DNA of 64,000 nt, taken from positions 1-64,000 of the forward strand of contig JAGQTV010000009.1 in NCBI GenBank assembly GCA_020438845.1. The letters are read 5' to 3'. The notes below the pieces were generated by a model, which ran no database searches, had not been told where the DNA came from, and saw only the letters and a program-made list of their open reading frames with translations. Shown here piece by piece: positions 10,702-19,387 of this stretch. Numbering within the stretch: the stretch's first letter is position 1; each line of letters starts with the position of its first letter. Origin of the DNA: Mycobacterium sp. (GTDB lineage Bacteria; Actinomycetota; Actinomycetes; Mycobacteriales; Mycobacteriaceae). The position numbers and the translations under genes were made by a program.

Positions 10702-11883
10702 TCACCGCATGAGCAGGGCGACGCATTCCACGTGATGGGTCAACGGGAAGGCGTCGAAGGCGGTGATCCGCTCCACCCGGTAACCGTGCCCCCGGTACAG
10801 GCCGATATCGCGGGCGAATGCCGCAGCCTCGCAACCGATGTGGATCACCCGCGGCACCCCGGCACCGGCCACCTGGTCGATGACCGCACGCCCGGCCCCC
10901 GCCCGGGGCGGGTCGAGCACCGCGATGTCGGCTCCCCGGGACTGACCGGCCAGGAACCCCCGCACCGATCCGGAGACGACCTTGACCCCGGGCAGGTCGG
11001 CCAGCGCGGCACGGGCCGACGCCGAGGCCGAGCGCACGGTGTCAACGGTGTACACCCGGCCGCGCTCCCCCATCGACTCGGCCAGTGCGGCCGCGAACAA
11101 TCCGGCCCCGCCGTAGAGATCCCAGGCACGGCGCGCCCCCGAGCCCTCTGCCCACTGCCGCACCAGGTCGCTGTAGGTCTGCGCCGCGTCACGGTGCGAC
11201 TGCCAGAACCCAGTCACCGGAATCCGCCACTCCCGCCCTCCGACCCGCTGCACAGAATCCCGTGCGCCCTGGACCACCTCCCGCCGGTCCGGGCCCACGG
11301 CGGTCACATGCCGGCGCCCGGTGTCGTCGAGGACGATGTGGAGGTGGTCCCCGGGACGCCACCGTGGCCCGTCCAGGCCGGCTATCAAAGCGTCGGGCCA
11401 TTGCGCGCAGCGCAGATCGGCGACCAACTCGGGGCTGTGGTAGCGGTGCAGCCCGGCCCGGCCGTCACCGGCGACGTCCAGCCGGGCACGGGTTCGCCAG
11501 CCGACGGCTGCGCCCGGCCCGACCGGTTCGGCGGGCGCTTCCCAGGTGAAACCGCCAAGCCGGGCAAGCTGATTGCCCACCACCTGTCCCTTGATCCGGC
11601 GCAGGGCGGCGGGCTCGGCGAAGGACAGGTCGCAGCAGCCCGCCCCGTCCGGACCGGCGATCGGACACAGCGGCTCGATCCGGTCCGCGGAGGCCTCGAG
11701 CACCTCGACGGCGTCGGCATGCCAGTAGGACCCGCGCTCGGAGGTCACCCGAACCCGCACCAGTTCCCCGGGCAGCGCGTACCGCACGAACACCACGCGA
11801 CCCTCGTGGCGGGCCACGCAACTTCCCCCGTTGGCCGCCGGACCGGTGGACAGCACCAGCCCTGCGGGCTCGCTCGCGCTCAA
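10702..11883 (-). CDS. TrmA/RumA-type SAM-dependent RNA (uracil-5-)methyltransferase
   Basis: Probable tRNA or rRNA m5U methyltransferase (Rv2689c type). An N-terminal TRAM-like domain begins at about residue 15 (VARHEGRVVFVRYALPGE), followed by a Cys-rich stretch (PLCPIAGPDGAGCC), then the Rossmann methyltransferase with DLYGGAGLFA, DPPRAGAG and a Cys in HIGCEAAAFARD fitting the catalytic position. A TTG at 11883 is chosen: it overlaps the upstream permease stop (TTGA) and gives 393 residues. The frame stays open further upstream but only in the permease-gene shadow. Substrate base not determinable. Confidence 0.88.
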   Translation of the reverse strand: MSASEPAGLVLSTGPAANGGSCVARHEGRVVFVRYALPGELVRVRVTSERGSYWHADAVEVLEASADRIEPLCPIAGPDGAGCCDLSFAEPAALRRIKGQVVGNQLARLGGFTWEAPAEPVGPGAAVGWRTRARLDVAGDGRAGLHRYHSPELVADLRCAQWPDALIAGLDGPRWRPGDHLHIVLDDTGRRHVTAVGPDRREVVQGARDSVQRVGGREWRIPVTGFWQSHRDAAQTYSDLVRQWAEGSGARRAWDLYGGAGLFAAALAESMGERGRVYTVDTVRSASASARAALADLPGVKVVSGSVRGFLAGQSRGADIAVLDPPRAGAGRAVIDQVAGAGVPRVIHIGCEAAAFARDIGLYRGHGYRVERITAFDAFPLTHHVECVALLMR

Positions 11884-13874
11884 TCCGGGAAGCCGCGACG
11901 GACGGCGCCGGGCGCGCTCTGATCCTCGACCTGCTGCACCCGCGCGGAGGAATCGAGTTGCCAGGGAACGGACGTCATCATGACGTTGGGGATGAACAGC
12001 AACCTGGCCTTGAGCCGTAGTGCGCTCTGGTTGTGCAGCAGCCCCTCCCACCAGTGCCCGACGACGTACTCGGGGATGAACACCGTCACCACCGTTCGGG
12101 GCGCTTCCTTGCTGATCCGTTTGATGTAGTCGAGCACCGGACGGGTCACCTCCCGGTACGGCGAGGCGACGACCTTGAGCGGGACGCTGACATCGCTGTC
12201 CTCCCAGGCCGCCGTCAGCCTCCGGGTCTCCCCGTCGTCGACGTTGACCGTCAGCGCCTCCAGCACGTCGGGCCGGGTCGCCCGCGCGTAGGCCAGCGCC
12301 CGCAGCGTGGGCAGCTGCAGATTGGACACCAGGACGACGGCGTGATTGCGGCTGGGGAGGACGATCTCGCCGCGCTCCTCCTCGCTGGGGGTGAGCTCAC
12401 GCGACACACGCTCGTAGTGCCGGTCGATGGCCTTCATCAGGACGAACAAACCACCCATTGCCAGGATGGCGATCCAGGCACCGGCCAGGAACTTGGTCAC
12501 CAACACGATGATGAGCACCGTGCCGGTGGCGATGAAACCGATGGTGTTGATCGCCCGCGAGCGCATCATCCGGCGCCGCTCGGACGGGTCGTCCTCGGTG
12601 CCCAGCAGCCGCGTCCAGTGCCGCACCATTCCGATCTGGCTCAGCGTGAACGAGATGAACACGCCGACGATGTAGAGCTGGATCAGCGCGGTCACCTCCG
12701 CTCGGAAGACGACGACGAAGGCGATGGCGGCCAGTGCCAGGAAAACGATGCCGTTGGAAAACGCCAGCCGGTCGCCGCGGGTGTGCAGCTGCCGCGGCAG
12801 GTACCGGTCCTGGGCCAGGATGGACCCCAGCACCGGAAAACCGTTGAAGGCCGTGTTGGCAGCCAGGACCAGGATCAGGGCGGTGACCCCGGTGATCAGG
12901 TAGAGACCCGGGGCGAAGTCGTGAAAGACCGCATCCGCCAGCTGGGCGACCAGGGTCTTCTGGTGATATCCGGGCGGCGCCCCGACCAGCTGCTCGGCCG
13001 GACGCTCGGCCACCTTCGCGCCGGTGTCGATGGCCAGCAGGATCATGCCCATGAAGAGCGTGATCGCGATACCGCCGAGCATCGCCAGCGTGGTGGCGGC
13101 GTTGCGCGACTTCGGCTTGCGGAACGCCGGAACGCCGTTGCTGATGGCCTCCACACCGGTCAGTGCCGCGCACCCGGACGAGAACGCCCGCGCCACCAGG
13201 AAGACCAGCGCCAAACCCGTGATGTCACCGTGCTCGGCGTGCAGATCGAACCCAGCCGACTCGGCCTGCAGTGGGCGCCCCAGCACGTGGATCTGGACGA
13301 AGCCCCAGGACAGCATCACCAGCATGCCGGCCATGAACGCGTAGGTGGGGATGGCGAAAGCGGATCCGGACTCCCGGATACCGCGGAGATTAACCGCGGT
13401 GAGCAGCACTATCGCGGTGACGGCGAAGGCCACTTTGTGGTGGGCGACGAACGGCAGGGCCGATCCGATGTTCGACATCGCCGATGCCATCGACACCGCC
13501 ACGGTCAAGACGTAGTCGACGAGCAGGGCGCTGGCCACCGTCAGGCCCGCGGTGGGTCCCAGATTGGTGGTGACCACCTCGTAGTCGCCGCCGCCGGACG
13601 GGTAGGCCCGGACGTTCTGCCGGTAGGAGGCGACCACCACGAGCAACACGAAGGCGACCGCCACACCCGTCCACGGCGCCATTGCATAGGCGGACAGGCC
13701 GGCCACCGAGAGAACCAGAAAGATCTCCTCGGGCGCGTAGGCCACCGACGACATAGCGTCGGAGGCGAACACCGGCAGGGCGATGCGCTTGGGAAGCAGC
13801 GTGTGGCTGAGCCGGTCGCTGCGGAAGGGCTGCCCGATGAGCAGTCGGCGCACACCCTTCGAAAGGTTGGACAC
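11880..13874 (-). CDS. APC-superfamily permease (amino acid/K+ transporter-like)
   Basis: Multi-pass inner-membrane transporter of the amino acid-polyamine-organocation superfamily (Rv2690c type), 664 residues from the GTG at 13874. The start is chosen where conserved sequence begins (SNLSKGVRRLLIGQPF); further in-frame codons upstream lie in the divergent promoter region. The N-terminal half carries about 12 hydrophobic helices (ALPVFASDAMSSVAY is typical of the first). The soluble C-terminal 200 residues include VVTVFIPEYVVGHWW. Divergent from ceoB/ceoC, whose products regulate K+ transport, so a role in K+ or amino-acid uptake is inferred; substrate unknown. Confidence 0.85.
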   Translation of the reverse strand: MSNLSKGVRRLLIGQPFRSDRLSHTLLPKRIALPVFASDAMSSVAYAPEEIFLVLSVAGLSAYAMAPWTGVAVAFVLLVVVASYRQNVRAYPSGGGDYEVVTTNLGPTAGLTVASALLVDYVLTVAVSMASAMSNIGSALPFVAHHKVAFAVTAIVLLTAVNLRGIRESGSAFAIPTYAFMAGMLVMLSWGFVQIHVLGRPLQAESAGFDLHAEHGDITGLALVFLVARAFSSGCAALTGVEAISNGVPAFRKPKSRNAATTLAMLGGIAITLFMGMILLAIDTGAKVAERPAEQLVGAPPGYHQKTLVAQLADAVFHDFAPGLYLITGVTALILVLAANTAFNGFPVLGSILAQDRYLPRQLHTRGDRLAFSNGIVFLALAAIAFVVVFRAEVTALIQLYIVGVFISFTLSQIGMVRHWTRLLGTEDDPSERRRMMRSRAINTIGFIATGTVLIIVLVTKFLAGAWIAILAMGGLFVLMKAIDRHYERVSRELTPSEEERGEIVLPSRNHAVVLVSNLQLPTLRALAYARATRPDVLEALTVNVDDGETRRLTAAWEDSDVSVPLKVVASPYREVTRPVLDYIKRISKEAPRTVVTVFIPEYVVGHWWEGLLHNQSALRLKARLLFIPNVMMTSVPWQLDSSARVQQVEDQSAPGAVRRGFPD

Positions 13875-13972
13875 GAGAGCCAAGGGTAAGCCTTGGGCGC
13901 CGGGGCGGTAGCGTTCCCGGTACCGCACGGCCCGGCCGCGGGCCGACGCAGGAGTTGCCGAGAGGACGTCAG

Positions 13973-14644
13973 GTGCGGGTAGTGGTGATGGGCTGCGGTC
14001 GCGTCGGTGCCTCGCTGGCCGAGGCATTGGCCCGACTCGGGCACGAGGTGGCGGTCATCGACCGCGACGAGACCGCTTTCCACCGGCTGAACCCGGGGTT
14101 CCCCGGCGAGCGGATCCTGGGCATGGGCTTCGACCGGGAGGTGCTGCTGCGGGCCGGGATCGAGCGCTGCGACGCCTTCGCCGCGGTGTCCTCCGGGGAC
14201 AACTCCAACATCATCTCGGCGCGGGTGGCGCGGGAGATGTTCGGCGTGCAACGGGTGGTCGCGCGGATCTACGACGCCAAACGGGCCGCCGTCTACGAGC
14301 GGCTTGGCATCCCGACCGTGGCCACCGTGCCGTGGACCACCGACCGGTTGCTCAACGTCCTCACCCACGGGGACGCGACCACTCGCTGGCGCGACCCGAC
14401 CGGGACCGTCGCCGTCGCCGAGGCTGTCCTGCACGAGGGTTGGGTTGGTCGCCCGGCGACCGACCTGGAGACCGCCACCGGGGCGAGGGTGGCGTTTCTG
14501 ATCCGATTCGGCTCCGGGGTGCTGCCCGACCACAAGACCGTTGTCCAGGCCGGCGATCAGGTCTACCTGGCGGCGGTGTCCGGCCAGTGCGCCGAAGCGC
14601 TCGCGATCGCCGCGCGGCCTCCCGGGGAAGGAATCGGAGAATGA
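13973..14644 (+). CDS. ceoB: TrkA-family NAD-binding K+ uptake regulator (first of pair)
   Basis: Cytoplasmic RCK/TrkA regulatory subunit. The N-terminal Rossmann fold shows VMGCGRVGASLAEAL and a downstream acidic residue in VIDRDE; a C-terminal TrkA-C ligand domain follows. GTG at 13973 is preceded by GAGAGGA and gives 223 residues. The stop overlaps the ATG of the second TrkA protein (ATGA), so the two are translationally coupled, as for Rv2691-Rv2692. No TrkH/TrkG pore lies in the window. Confidence 0.92.
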   Translation: MRVVVMGCGRVGASLAEALARLGHEVAVIDRDETAFHRLNPGFPGERILGMGFDREVLLRAGIERCDAFAAVSSGDNSNIISARVAREMFGVQRVVARIYDAKRAAVYERLGIPTVATVPWTTDRLLNVLTHGDATTRWRDPTGTVAVAEAVLHEGWVGRPATDLETATGARVAFLIRFGSGVLPDHKTVVQAGDQVYLAAVSGQCAEALAIAARPPGEGIGE

Positions 14645-15300
14645 AAGTCGCGATCGCCGGGGCGGGTGCCGTCGGCCGCTCCATCGCCCGCGAGTTGGTG
14701 GACAACCAGCACGAGGTGCTGCTCATCGAGCGCAACCCCGGGCATTTCGACGTCGATGCGATACCGGCCGCCGATTGGCGGTTCGGCGACGCGTGCGAGT
14801 TGAGCCTGCTCGAGGAGGTGCACCTCGAGGAGTTCGACGTGGTGATCGCCGCGACCGGGGACGACAAGGCCAACGTGGTGCTCTCCCTACTGGCCAAGAC
14901 CGAGTTCGCCTCGCCGCGCGTCGTCGCCCGCGTCAACGATCCCCGCAACGAATGGCTGTTCGACCAGGCCTGGGGGGTCGACGTGGCCGTCTCGACCCCG
15001 CGCATGCTGGCCTCACTGGTCGAGGAGGCCTTCGCAGTCGGCGACATCGTGCGGTTGATGCAGTTCCGGCAGGGCAACGCCAATCTGGTCGAGATCACCC
15101 TTCCCGACACCACCCCGTGGGGCGGTCGGCCGGTGCGCAAACTGTCCCTGCCCCGGGACACCGCGCTGGTGACAATCCTGCGCGGTCAGCGGGTGATCGT
15201 GCCCGAACCCGACCAGCCGCTGGAAGGCGGCGACGAACTGCTCTTCGTCGCCGCGCCGGAGGTCGAGGACGAGTTGCGCAACCTGCTGGCCCGGAGCTGA
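14641..15300 (+). CDS. ceoC: TrkA-family NAD-binding K+ uptake regulator (second of pair)
   Basis: 219-residue TrkA protein with the dinucleotide-binding motif AGAGAVGRSIARELV at the N-terminus, LLIERNP supplying the ribose-binding acidic residue, and a TrkA-C domain near 140-219. Overlaps ceoB by four bases (ATGA). The pair probably forms a mixed gating ring controlling a potassium channel or transporter; the adjacent divergent permease is a possible partner, by context only. Confidence 0.92.
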   Translation: MKVAIAGAGAVGRSIARELVDNQHEVLLIERNPGHFDVDAIPAADWRFGDACELSLLEEVHLEEFDVVIAATGDDKANVVLSLLAKTEFASPRVVARVNDPRNEWLFDQAWGVDVAVSTPRMLASLVEEAFAVGDIVRLMQFRQGNANLVEITLPDTTPWGGRPVRKLSLPRDTALVTILRGQRVIVPEPDQPLEGGDELLFVAAPEVEDELRNLLARS

Positions 15301-15329
15301 GCCCGCAGGTCGCCGCCGCGGCGGACCGG

Positions 15330-15361
15330 ATCAGTCCGTTGCGGCATCAGTCCGTTGCGGC
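15330..15361. repeat. Perfect 16-bp tandem duplication at the DUF3159 stop codon
   Basis: ATCAGTCCGTTGCGGC occurs twice without a gap (15330-15345, 15346-15361). Read on the minus strand, the second copy carries the last codons and stop of the DUF3159 gene (Ala-Ala-Thr-Asp-stop) and the first repeats them after the stop. Confidence 0.9.
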
Positions 15362-16027
15362 GGAGTGCTCGGCGGCGGTCGCCGGCGGTGCCGACGGATG
15401 GCCGGCGGCGTGCTCGGCGTGCAGCGCCCGCTGGGCGGTCCGGATCGCCAGATAGGTGACCAATGCGGCGATCGCAGTCAGCGGCCAGCCCATCGCGATG
15501 CGCGCGACGCCGAGCCAGCCGGTCTGATCGGACTCGTAGAGATGCTGCTGCACGGCGAACCTCGCGCCGAACACCAGCACCCACGTCACAGTGGCGGCGT
15601 CGAAGGCCAGCACCGCGCGGCGCGAGGCCCGCCAGGACCGGTCGTGTCCGTTGACCCAACTCCAGACGTAGCCCACCACCGGGCGGCGGAAGAGGACCGA
15701 CAGCGCGAAGACCGTCGCCCAGATCAGCGAGGTCCAGATACCCAGCAGGAAGTAGCCTTTGGAGGCGCCCACCACCCAGGCGATCAGCGCGCTGATCCCG
15801 ACGCCGAAGAACCCTGCGACCGCCGGCTGGACCGAATCCCGCCGGAACAGCCTCCAGAGCAGGATCGCCGCGGCGACACCGAGGGCGGAAAGAATGGCCG
15901 GCAGCAGCCCGAACGCGGTGGACACCGGTACGAACACGGCCACCGGCAGAGCCGAATAGATCAGGCCGCTGACCCCTCCCAGCTGACCCAGTAGGGCTTG
16001 CCCGGGGGTGCGCTTGGCTTCCGTCAT
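15347..16027 (-). CDS. DUF3159 family membrane protein
   Basis: 226-residue membrane protein of the DUF3159 family (Rv2693c type), function unknown. Several hydrophobic helices are visible (LIYSALPVAVFVPVSTAFGL, ISALIAWVVGASKGYFLLGI, IAALVTYLAI). Chosen start ATG at 16027, giving MTEAKRTPGQALLGQLGG, a normal amphipathic N-terminus; the upstream open frame is low-complexity shadow. Lies 61 bp after the OB-fold gene on the same strand. Stop codon sits in a duplicated 16-bp unit. Confidence 0.85.
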   Translation of the reverse strand: MTEAKRTPGQALLGQLGGVSGLIYSALPVAVFVPVSTAFGLLPAILSALGVAAAILLWRLFRRDSVQPAVAGFFGVGISALIAWVVGASKGYFLLGIWTSLIWATVFALSVLFRRPVVGYVWSWVNGHDRSWRASRRAVLAFDAATVTWVLVFGARFAVQQHLYESDQTGWLGVARIAMGWPLTAIAALVTYLAIRTAQRALHAEHAAGHPSAPPATAAEHSAATD

Positions 16028-16060
16028 CGCGCGGACCTGGCGGCCGGGCCGAGGGGCAAC

Positions 16061-16090
16061 AACCCGAAAGGTATCAACCCGAAAGGTATC
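16061..16090. repeat. Perfect 15-bp tandem duplication after the OB-fold gene
   Basis: AACCCGAAAGGTATC occurs twice back to back (16061-16075, 16076-16090). The TGA of the OB-fold gene lies at the border of the second copy, and because the unit is a multiple of three a second in-frame TGA follows 15 bp later. Confidence 0.9.
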
Positions 16091-16460
16091 AACGCTGAAT
16101 CTCGTAGTGCGGGTTGTAGATCGCCTTGCTCCCGTTGTCGAGCATGCCCACCCGGCCATGCACCCGCAGGTTCCGCCCGCACTCGATCCCGGGAATCCGC
16201 CGCTGACCGAGCCAGACCAGCGTAACGGTGTCGGTGCCGTCGAAGAGCTCCGCGCGAACGCCGCCCGTGCAGTCCTTGGCATTGGTCTCGACGCTGCGCA
16301 ACGTGCCCACCATGGTGACCTCCTGGCCACGCCGGCAGTCGATGGCACGCTGTGCGCCGGTGTCGGCGGCCTGACCCGTGAGCTGCTGGGCGTCTCGCTG
16401 TTCGGGATTCTCCGTCAGCCGGCGGGTCAGACGTCGTACAAAACTCTCGGCCGTAGCCAT
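16089..16460 (-). CDS. OB-fold nucleic-acid-binding domain protein
   Basis: Small 123-residue protein of the Rv2694c type. The central region (VTMVGTLRSV ... VTLVWLGQRRIPGI ... LRVHGRVG) has the strand pattern of an OB-fold, a domain that binds single-stranded nucleic acid. No catalytic motif. First gene of a run with DUF3159; upstream lies a three-copy 17-bp repeat that could be its operator. Specific role unknown. Confidence 0.85.
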   Translation of the reverse strand: MATAESFVRRLTRRLTENPEQRDAQQLTGQAADTGAQRAIDCRRGQEVTMVGTLRSVETNAKDCTGGVRAELFDGTDTVTLVWLGQRRIPGIECGRNLRVHGRVGMLDNGSKAIYNPHYEIQR

Positions 16461-16493
16461 GCCCTTCTCCCAGAGTTCGTTCCCTGACGTTCT

Positions 16494-16544
16494 ATCAGCA
16501 CCGACGCAATATCAGCACTGACGCTTTGTCAGCACCGACAAATC
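16494..16544. repeat. Three 17-bp imperfect direct repeats upstream of the OB-fold gene
   Basis: ATCAGCACCGACGCAAT (16494-16510), ATCAGCACTGACGCTTT (16511-16527) and GTCAGCACCGACAAATC (16528-16544) abut in phase. Each contains a near-palindrome TCAG-CA-C(C/T)GA. They lie 34-84 bp from the OB-fold ATG, in the divergent spacer with the hydrolase gene; could be repeated regulator sites or simple duplication. Confidence 0.7.
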
Positions 16545-16656
16545 GACAACCTCGGCGCCGGAGAGCGCCCCAGTCACGGTAGACCTACCACTCAGGCTAC
16601 GCCATACGGGCCTACCCCTGGCCGGACCCGAGCACGGCAACAGGCACGATCATCCG

Positions 16657-17358
16657 GTGACGATCAGCATCCGGGGCGTCCTCACCGTCCTGTTGCCCGG
16701 GACCGGCTCCGACGAGGGCTACCTGGAGCGGGCCTTCGGCGGGCCGATCGGGGAGGCCGGCGGCATCCTGCACGCAGTGGCCCCCGAGCCGGACGGTCTG
16801 GTCGCCGGGTATCTTCGCGCGCTGCACGCCGCAGCCCGGGACGGGCCCATCGCGGTGGGAGGCGTATCGCTGGGGGCGGCGGTGGCCGCTCGCTGGGCGT
16901 TGGCCCATCCCCGCGACACCGTGGCGGTCCTGGCCGCGCTGCCCGCATGGACCGGCCCCCCCGGCGACGCCCCCGCGGCCGCTTCGGCCCTGCACACCGC
17001 AGCTGCGCTGCGCCGCGACGGCCTGGCCACCACGACCGCGGCCATGCGGACCTCGAGTCCTGCCTGGCTGGGCGACGAACTGGCCAGGTCCTGGCGGCGG
17101 CAATGGCCGGCACTCCCCGACGCGATGGAGGAGGCCGCCGCCTACGTGGCCCCGACGAGGGCCGAACTCGGCCAGATTCACACCCCGATGGCCGTCGTGG
17201 CCGCAACCGACGACCCGATCCATCCCACCGGCGTCGCTGCGGAATGGGTTTCCGCAGCTCCGCGAGCCGCGCTGAGAGCAGTCAGCCTCGCGGAGTTCGG
17301 ACCGCGGCCCGCGACTCTCGGCGCCGCGTGCCTCGCCGCCCTGGCGGGGATCGACTGA
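16657..17358 (+). CDS. Alpha/beta-hydrolase fold protein
   Basis: 233-residue cytoplasmic protein (Rv2695 type). GGVSLGAAVA at about residues 68-77 is a nucleophile elbow (GxSxG), and VVAATDDPIHP near 184-194 provides the acidic residue of a hydrolase triad. GTG start; the next upstream in-frame choices are in the promoter. Substrate unknown. The stop codon lies inside the first unit of a 15-bp degenerate tandem array. Confidence 0.8.
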   Translation: MTISIRGVLTVLLPGTGSDEGYLERAFGGPIGEAGGILHAVAPEPDGLVAGYLRALHAAARDGPIAVGGVSLGAAVAARWALAHPRDTVAVLAALPAWTGPPGDAPAAASALHTAAALRRDGLATTTAAMRTSSPAWLGDELARSWRRQWPALPDAMEEAAAYVAPTRAELGQIHTPMAVVAATDDPIHPTGVAAEWVSAAPRAALRAVSLAEFGPRPATLGAACLAALAGID

Positions 17359-17406
17359 GCCGCGATCGACCGGGCAGCGATCAACTGGGCAGTGATCGGC
17401 GGGAGG
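17347..17406. repeat. Four degenerate 15-bp tandem repeats spanning the hydrolase stop
   Basis: Units at 17347-17361, 17362-17376, 17377-17391 and 17392-17406 share the core GATCGAC/GATCAAC with (C/T)GGGCA spacing. The TGA stop lies in the first unit; because the unit is five codons long, the frame after the stop would read repeats of Ala-Ile-Asp-type residues. Confidence 0.75.
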
Positions 17407-17417
17407 CCTCCGGCCGG

Positions 17418-18344
17418 TCAGCCGCCGGTGCTGGAACTGGTGCCGCGCAACTGCTGCATCGCCGAACCGGACGGGTTGCGGCGTTCCGCTTCAAGGTCGC
17501 CCTGCTGCAGCGGCAGAGGTTGCGGCTGAGGTTGGGGTTGGGGTTGGGGCTGGGGTTGCGGTTGAGGTTGGGGCTGCTGGCGCTGCTGCTGGGCCAGCAT
17601 CGACTGCTGCGCGGCGAGCATCGCCTGCTGAGCCTGCATCTGCTTGGCCTGCTGGGCCTGCGCGGCGCGAAGCTGTTCGGCCAACTGTTCGGGCAGCTGG
17701 ACCGGCAGCGGCGTGCGAACCGGCAGCGGTGTGTCGCCCCGGCGCACAACGGTGTCGGCCAGAGCCTCGCGGGCCTGGGCCAGCAGGGCGGGCATCGACT
17801 GGGGGGTGCCGTTGACAACGCAGCGGATCATCCAACGGGGGCCGTCGACGCCGATGAAGCGGACCGCACCGGCACCGACGCCGATCACCTCTCGCCCCCA
17901 TGGGCCGTCCTCGATCGACACCGCTGCGTTGTCGTTGCGTAACGCCTCGGCCAGCTCGGCGGCGACTTCGCGCCACAGTCCGGGGGATTTGGGCGCGGCG
18001 TAGGCGGCGACAGTGAATCGGCCGTTGGGGGTCACCACCCAGATCGCACTGGGAACTCCGGTCTGGTTGAACTCCACCTGGAGCTGGGAGCCCCCCGGCA
18101 TCGGGATCAGCACCGAACCCAGATCGAGCCTGGCCTGCTCGGCTTCCTCCGGCTTGTCGAAATCATCGATATCGAACGGACCGGCCTCCAGGTCGTCGCC
18201 GAGGGCCGGCGGCGGGTCCTGCTCACTCACCGAGGGCTCACTCACCGCGGACTCGACCACATCTTCGGAACCGACGGCCATGTCCGGGGCCGGATCAGAT
18301 AACGCACCGTTGTCACGCTGTCGTTTACGTCTTCCGAATGCCAT
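17418..18344 (-). CDS. DUF3710 family protein with Pro-Gln repeat tail
   Basis: 308-residue cytoplasmic protein of the DUF3710 family (Rv2696c type), function unknown. Conserved core roughly residues 50-205 (LGSVLIPMPGGSQLQVEFN ... DGPWGREVIGVGAGAVRFIG). The C-terminal third is low complexity: a Gln/Met/Ala-rich coiled-coil-like stretch, then about 12 Pro-Gln dipeptides. ATG at 18344 overlaps the dut stop (TGATG); a GTG at 18347 is an alternative. Translational coupling to dut is conserved in mycobacteria. Confidence 0.85.
   Translation of the reverse strand: MAFGRRKRQRDNGALSDPAPDMAVGSEDVVESAVSEPSVSEQDPPPALGDDLEAGPFDIDDFDKPEEAEQARLDLGSVLIPMPGGSQLQVEFNQTGVPSAIWVVTPNGRFTVAAYAAPKSPGLWREVAAELAEALRNDNAAVSIEDGPWGREVIGVGAGAVRFIGVDGPRWMIRCVVNGTPQSMPALLAQAREALADTVVRRGDTPLPVRTPLPVQLPEQLAEQLRAAQAQQAKQMQAQQAMLAAQQSMLAQQQRQQPQPQPQPQPQPQPQPQPQPLPLQQGDLEAERRNPSGSAMQQLRGTSSSTGG
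17515..17580. repeat. Pro-Gln coding microsatellite (hexamer-like GGTTGG/GGCTGG repeat)
   Basis: Roughly 60 bp of degenerate 6-bp units on the plus strand encode a run of about 12 Pro-Gln dipeptides near the C-terminus of the DUF3710 protein. Such arrays change length by slippage in units of two residues without a frameshift. Confidence 0.8.
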
Positions 18345-18808
18345 CACAAACTCGCATGTCCGCCAGATGAACCGTGGCCGCCCTGGCCACGGGTGGTGTC
18401 AGCCAGTCCGACCTCGTCGAACGAGGCCACTTCGACCAACTCTGGCAGTTCCACCCGCTGAACCACCAGTTGCGCGATCCGGTCACCGCGCCGGATCGCT
18501 ATCGGCGTCGCGGGATCGAGATTGATCAGCGCCACCTTTATCTCCCCACGGTAACCCGCGTCGATGGTGCCGGGGCTATTGACGATCGACAGCCCCAGCC
18601 GCGTCGCCAGGCCCGAGCGCGGGTGAACCAGGCCCACCATGCCGTGCGGGATCGCCACCGCGATTCCGGTGGGAACCAGCACCCGCTGGCCGGGTGAAAG
18701 TTCTACGTCCTCGGCGCTGCGGAGATCGACACCGGCATCACCGTCGTGGGCGCGGGCCGGCATCGGGAGATCGCGGTCAAGTCGAACGACCGCGAGGCTG
18801 GTGGACAC
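18344..18808 (-). CDS. dut: dUTP diphosphatase (dUTPase)
   Basis: Hydrolyses dUTP to dUMP and pyrophosphate, keeping uracil out of DNA and supplying dUMP for dTMP; in mycobacteria a homotrimer. All five signature motifs are visible: [41 protein letters not shown] and the C-terminal [13 protein letters not shown] at 18808 ([11 protein letters not shown]) gives 154 residues, the normal length. Start lies two bases from the ATG of the divergent DUF3093 gene. The stop overlaps the DUF3710 start. Confidence 0.97.
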   Translation of the reverse strand: MSTSLAVVRLDRDLPMPARAHDGDAGVDLRSAEDVELSPGQRVLVPTGIAVAIPHGMVGLVHPRSGLATRLGLSIVNSPGTIDAGYRGEIKVALINLDPATPIAIRRGDRIAQLVVQRVELPELVEVASFDEVGLADTTRGQGGHGSSGGHASL

Positions 18809-18809
18809 G

Positions 18810-19310
18810 ATGGGCAAGACTACCCTTGGCCGGGTGTCTGCTTCGCGCGTCGCCACGCAAACGGTGCGGTATCGCGAGCGCCTCTGGGTGCCGTGGTGGT
18901 GGTGGCCCATCGGGGTGGGTTTGTCGGCGGTGCTGGCCTTCGAGGTCAACATGGGTATCCGCAATCTGCCCGATTGGCTGCCGTACGCGGTGCTGGCCGT
19001 GGTGGCCGTCGGCGTTCTGCTGTGGCTCAGCCGCATCGAGATACGGGTTGTCGACGACGGCGCGGAGGTCGAACTGTGGGCCGGTGAGGCTCATCTGCCC
19101 GCTTCGGTGATCACCCGGTCAGCGGCCATCCCGCGCAGCGCCAAATCTGCGGCGCTGGGCCGACAGCTTGACCCGGCCGCCCATGTGCTGCACCGCAACT
19201 GGGTGGGCCCCATGGCACTGGTCGTTCTCGACGACCCCGATGACCCGACGCCGTACTGGCTGGTCAGTTGCCGGAACCCGGAGCGGGTTTTGGCGGCCCT
19301 TCGCAGTTAA
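18810..19310 (+). CDS. DUF3093 family membrane protein
   Basis: 166-residue protein with two hydrophobic helices near the N-terminus ([19 protein letters not shown] and [18 protein letters not shown]) and a soluble C-terminal domain; matches the DUF3093 family (Rv2698 type), function unknown. ATG at 18810 abuts the dut start; a GTG at 18834 (158 residues) is a credible alternative that would leave more room for divergent promoters. Confidence 0.82.
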   Translation: MGKTTLGRVSASRVATQTVRYRERLWVPWWWWPIGVGLSAVLAFEVNMGIRNLPDWLPYAVLAVVAVGVLLWLSRIEIRVVDDGAEVELWAGEAHLPASVITRSAAIPRSAKSAALGRQLDPAAHVLHRNWVGPMALVVLDDPDDPTPYWLVSCRNPERVLAALRS

Positions 19311-19387
19311 GCGGGCGTTACGCAGTCAGCGGACCCGCTGGAGGTGCGGGGCGTTTCGAACGGATCGGGACTGTCGAGAGGTTCCGC

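Noticed and set aside
12033..13889. 618-codon plus-strand open frame opposite the APC permease
   Set aside because: The minus strand encodes a clear multi-helix permease; this frame has no hydrophobic pattern or motif.
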